A stretch of 50,126 nt of DNA, taken from positions 1-50,126 of the forward strand of contig JAUSJA010000002.1 of NCBI GenBank assembly GCA_030647905.1, in the 5' to 3' direction. Source of the DNA: Gemmatimonadaceae bacterium (GTDB lineage: Bacteria > Gemmatimonadota > Gemmatimonadetes > Gemmatimonadales > Gemmatimonadaceae). The translations under genes and the position numbers were made by a program. A model generated the notes under the pieces. The model did no database searches. It had not been told where the DNA came from and worked only from the letters and a program-made list of their open reading frames with translations. This document shows, one piece after another, positions 47,393 through 50,126 of the stretch (position 1 is its first letter; the number at the start of each line of letters is the position of its first letter).

Positions 47393-48421
47393 GTGGCCGA
47401 CTCACGTCTCTCCACAACATCCACGCAGGACCTCCGGGATCTCGGCTTCGGCTCCGTCGTCGGCGGAGCCAACGAGAAGCGGCTGCTCAACCGCGACGGA
47501 TCGTTCAACCCGCGGCGCGAAGGACTGCGCTTCCTGGCGGGACGCAGCGCGTACCACTTCTTCCTCAACATCTCCTGGAAGAAATTCTTCGCCACCGTCG
47601 CAGGCGGATACTTCCTCGCCAACGTCATCTTCGCACTGGCGTACCTCGCCTGCGGGCCGAACGCGATCGAAGGACAGGACCCGAGGTTTTTCGGAGGAGA
47701 GTTCGGCCGCGCATTCTTCTTCAGCGTCGAAACGATCGGCACGATCGGATACGGGAACATCTACCCCACAGGTGTTGCGGCCAACCTGATCGTCACGATC
47801 GAGTCGCTCACCGGCCTCCTCATGCTCGCCCTCGGCACGGGAATCCTCTTCGCCCGATTCTCGCGCCCCACGGCGGCGATCGTGTTCAGCGAGCGCGCTG
47901 TCGTAACTGGATACCGCGACCAGACGGGCTTCATGTTCCGACTTACCAACGCCCGCAAAAATCAGCTCATCGAGCTCGAGGCGAAGGTGCTCTTCAGCAG
48001 GATGGACGGCGCGTCACGACGGTACGACCAGCTCACGCTCGAGCGCACCCGCCTCGTCTTCTTCCCGCTCAGCTGGACAATCGTCCACCCGATCAACGAG
48101 AAGAGCCCGATGTGGGGCCTCACCGATACTGACCTCGCGGACACAGACGCCGAGTTCCTCGTGCTCCTCTCGGGCATAGATGAGACCTTCTCGCAGATGG
48201 TGCACGCGCGCACATCCTACAAGCCGCACGAGATCGTGTTCGGCGAGCGCTTCGTCAACATCTACAAGCCGGTGCGCGCCGACGGCACAGTCGCCATTGA
48301 CGTGCGCAAGCTGGGCCACACGGAACCGGCCCCCGAGGAATGGTCCGCGACACGCACCTGGCACGACACGGGACACTTCAGGGGGTATGCGCCCCCGCGC
48401 CCGGGACCGCCGAAGAGCTAG
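47393..48421 (+). CDS. KirBac-type inward-rectifier potassium channel
   Basis: There are 342 residues from GTG 47393. Features: slide-helix region, TM1 (FFATVAGGYFLANVIFALAY), pore helix and K+ filter SVETIGTIGYGNIYPTG (TIGYG), TM2 (NLIVTIESLTGLLMLALGTG then ILFARFSRP). The large cytoplasmic Ig-like C-domain has Kir signatures (FMFRLTNARKNQLIELEAKV, SWTIVHPINEKSPMWGLTD, TSYKPHEIVFGERFVNIY). It should be a tetramer gating K+ flux. It is convergent with the TauE/SafE gene. Confidence 0.93.
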   Translation: MADSRLSTTSTQDLRDLGFGSVVGGANEKRLLNRDGSFNPRREGLRFLAGRSAYHFFLNISWKKFFATVAGGYFLANVIFALAYLACGPNAIEGQDPRFFGGEFGRAFFFSVETIGTIGYGNIYPTGVAANLIVTIESLTGLLMLALGTGILFARFSRPTAAIVFSERAVVTGYRDQTGFMFRLTNARKNQLIELEAKVLFSRMDGASRRYDQLTLERTRLVFFPLSWTIVHPINEKSPMWGLTDTDLADTDAEFLVLLSGIDETFSQMVHARTSYKPHEIVFGERFVNIYKPVRADGTVAIDVRKLGHTEPAPEEWSATRTWHDTGHFRGYAPPRPGPPKS

Positions 48422-48458
48422 ACCGCGTCGGGTGGATGCACCACTGCCTGTGTGTCAG

Positions 48459-49220
48459 TCATCGCCTGTAAAGTACATAAAGCGAAACGCCGATCAGGAG
48501 GACTCCGAAAACCTGGCGCAGGCGGCGTTGCGGAACCCTCTTGCTGAGAAGCGTCCCCGTCATGCTTCCGACTGCCGCGACCGCCGTGAACCACGCCACG
48601 AGAGACCAGTCCACGGGCACTGTGCCCGCGTAGCCGAGGAATCCGCTCAGGGCGTTCATCGCGATCACGAGCAGTGACGTCCCGATGGCGAGGCGCATCG
48701 GAAGTTTCGCGACGAGCACCAGCGCCGGGACGATGAGAAATCCGCCGCCGACGCCGATCAGTCCGGTGAGGAGTCCGACACCGATTCCCTGGAGCGCGAG
48801 CAGGACGTAAGTGCGCCGGTCGCCGCTGAACTCATAGTCCACAATTTCCGGCGTGGCGGATTTTCGAAAAGTCCCGCGAAGCATCATCACAGATCCGGCG
48901 AGGCCGACAACCGCGAACAATACGAGCTGCGCCTCCCCGGGGACGTGCTTCGCCAGCCGCGCGCCGGCATATGCGGCAATCACAGCGAACGGCCCGAACA
49001 CCATCGCGACTTTCGACACGACAGTCCGCTGCCTCACATGCGACAGGAACCCAATGAAAGCGACCAGCCCCACTACGCAGAGGCTGGTCGCAATCGCCGG
49101 TTTGACCGGCACATGAAGCCCGTATATCAGGATCGGCACCGTGAGCACCGACCCACCCCCGCCGAGCAGGCCGAGGACGAACCCGACGAGGAGCGCGAGC
49201 CCCGCGCCGAGCGCGGTCAT
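48459..49220 (-). CDS. TauE/SafE family membrane permease
   Basis: There are 253 residues and about eight helices in two inverted halves, each beginning with the family motif: GFVLGLLGGGGSVLTVPILI and GLLTGLIGVGGGFLIVPALV. Members export sulfite, sulfoacetate or other organosulfonates, or act with sulfur chemistry; the substrate here is unknown. A link to the persulfide dioxygenase at 9.3 kb is possible but they are far apart. Confidence 0.9.
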   Translation of the reverse strand: MTALGAGLALLVGFVLGLLGGGGSVLTVPILIYGLHVPVKPAIATSLCVVGLVAFIGFLSHVRQRTVVSKVAMVFGPFAVIAAYAGARLAKHVPGEAQLVLFAVVGLAGSVMMLRGTFRKSATPEIVDYEFSGDRRTYVLLALQGIGVGLLTGLIGVGGGFLIVPALVLVAKLPMRLAIGTSLLVIAMNALSGFLGYAGTVPVDWSLVAWFTAVAAVGSMTGTLLSKRVPQRRLRQVFGVLLIGVSLYVLYRR

Positions 49221-49223
49221 TGG

Positions 49224-50126
49224 CTACGATCCCGTCTTAAATGCGAAGCTGAAGTTTCCGGTGAGCCCATTGCCTGCTGTATCCTTGGCCGCAGTTGTCA
49301 CCGTTGCCGTGTAGCTAGTAGTCGCAGAGAGAGTCCCGCTGGGCGTGAGTGTCGCAGTCCTCGTCGCAGAATCGTACACAACACTCCCTGGAACAGCGGC
49401 ACCACCGGTAAATGCAAGACTGAAAGCTGTGTTAACGGTTGATGCGTTCATGTCTTCGCTGAACGTCACAGTAATCGTCGTATCCCTCGGTACATTTATT
49501 GAGTCCGTCGGCGTCCGGGCGATCACGGTCGGCGCTATCAAGTCGGTCACAGTCGTAAACGTGGACGTCGATGTCGCCGCCAGCGCGTTCCCCGCCACGT
49601 CCTTCACTCCCGTCGTCACGGTGATCGTGTAGCTCGTGTTGTTCGCCAGATCCGCCGTCGGGTCGAGAGTAGCCGTGTTCGTCGCAGAGTTGTACGTCAC
49701 CGTGCCGGCTATCGGAGATCCACCCGCGGTCGGCGTGAGGGTAATGTTCGTTGAGTTGATCGTCGTGGCATTCATCGGCTCGCTGAATGTCACCGTCACG
49801 TTCGTATTGATGGCGATGCCGGTGGCGCCGTTGGTCGGCGTCCGCGCGACGATCGTCGGAGCTGCGGTATCACCGGTCGAGAACGCGAACTGGAATGGCG
49901 CCGCCAGCGCGTTCCCCGCGGCGTCCTTCACTCCGGTGGAAACGGTGACGGAATAGCCGGTGCTTTGCGCGAGCGGTGAAGCAGGCGTAAACGTCGCCAC
50001 GCGTGTCGTCGTGTTGTAGGCGACCGTTCCGGTCACCGCAGTGCCCGAAGATGTCACGCGAACGGTGATGTTCGTCGCGGAGACGGTGGTTGCGTCCATC
50101 GCCTCGCTGAACGTGATGTTCACCGT
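49224..50126 (-). CDS. Ig-like (SbsA/Big_5) repeat surface protein, C-terminal part
   Basis: The frame is open through the right edge, so the N-terminus is missing. The 301 or so visible residues are three tandem Ig-like repeats of about 100 residues (ITFSEAMDATTVSATNITV; VTFSEPMNATTINSTNITL; VTFSEDMNASTVNTAFSLAF), each with APT(V/I)(V/I)ARTPT between them and DxAGNxL near the end. It stops at 49224-49226 after FAFKTGS. Such domains form adhesin or S-layer-like stalks outside the cell. No catalytic or anchor domain is seen in the C-terminal part. Confidence 0.85.
   Translation of the reverse strand, partial: TVNITFSEAMDATTVSATNITVRVTSSGTAVTGTVAYNTTTRVATFTPASPLAQSTGYSVTVSTGVKDAAGNALAAPFQFAFSTGDTAAPTIVARTPTNGATGIAINTNVTVTFSEPMNATTINSTNITLTPTAGGSPIAGTVTYNSATNTATLDPTADLANNTSYTITVTTGVKDVAGNALAATSTSTFTTVTDLIAPTVIARTPTDSINVPRDTTITVTFSEDMNASTVNTAFSLAFTGGAAVPGSVVYDSATRTATLTPSGTLSATTSYTATVTTAAKDTAGNGLTGNFSFAFKTGS

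Overview
This is a 50 kb piece of a GC-rich bacterial chromosome. The gene set is secreted S9, M14 and M48 peptidases, a VPS10/BNR-repeat exoprotein, Ig-like surface proteins and an energy-converting-hydrogenase-related complex. That fits Gemmatimonadota best, or a relative such as Acidobacteriota; there is no rRNA or other marker to settle it.

Layout. 1-4.3 kb: end of an unrecognised gene and a large multi-PAS/GAF sensor kinase. Its C-terminal receiver domain is split off by a frameshift, and an 8-unit TGCC tract sits at its 5' end. 4.4-9.3 kb is an accessory, decaying region. It holds a gene that looks like the C-terminal half of sigma-54 (RpoN) fused to a GIY-YIG nuclease, a three-repeat CRISPR array with a cut-off fourth repeat and no cas genes, and two copies of a 108-bp direct repeat enclosing about 3 kb. 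Between those copies lie a broken TPP-enzyme gene, a decayed integrase-like fragment, a MauE-thioredoxin protein and a chimeric Cys-rich secreted protein whose second half is AT-rich.

9.3-30.9 kb is ordinary chromosome. It contains a persulfide dioxygenase/rhodanese protein, an ABC exporter, an M14 peptidase-lipoprotein-S9 peptidase cluster, a DMT transporter, and two paralogous lytic transglycosylases around an XRE regulator with a divergent LysM protein. These are followed by a BNR-repeat exoprotein, a Ste24-like M48 protease, an MHS transporter and the 5-oxoprolinase genes pxpABC. 30.9-37.2 kb: a Ig-repeat protein ending in an SGNH hydrolase, a small inverted-repeat-bounded element next to an mscL remnant, a threonine dehydratase, a deoxyhypusine-synthase-family enzyme and a lipoprotein.

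37.3-45.3 kb: a compact, mostly overlapping minus-strand operon encoding a complex related to group 4 hydrogenases. Its large subunit has lost the [NiFe] cysteine pairs. The first gene is a DNA-binding/PTS-IIA fusion that overlaps the next gene, suggesting phosphotransfer-linked control. 45.3-47.2 kb: a gene graveyard next to tRNA-Pro(GGG), with a P-type ATPase scrap, another 5' gene fragment, and MntA beside a HepT that lacks its HEPN catalytic part. 47.4-50.1 kb: a KirBac-type channel, a TauE/SafE permease and the end of an Ig-repeat surface protein.

The most unusual items are the RpoN-like/GIY-YIG fusion beside the orphan CRISPR array and the hydrogenase-related complex with its PTS-IIA gene. 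No homology search was possible, so family calls rest on motifs recognised by eye.
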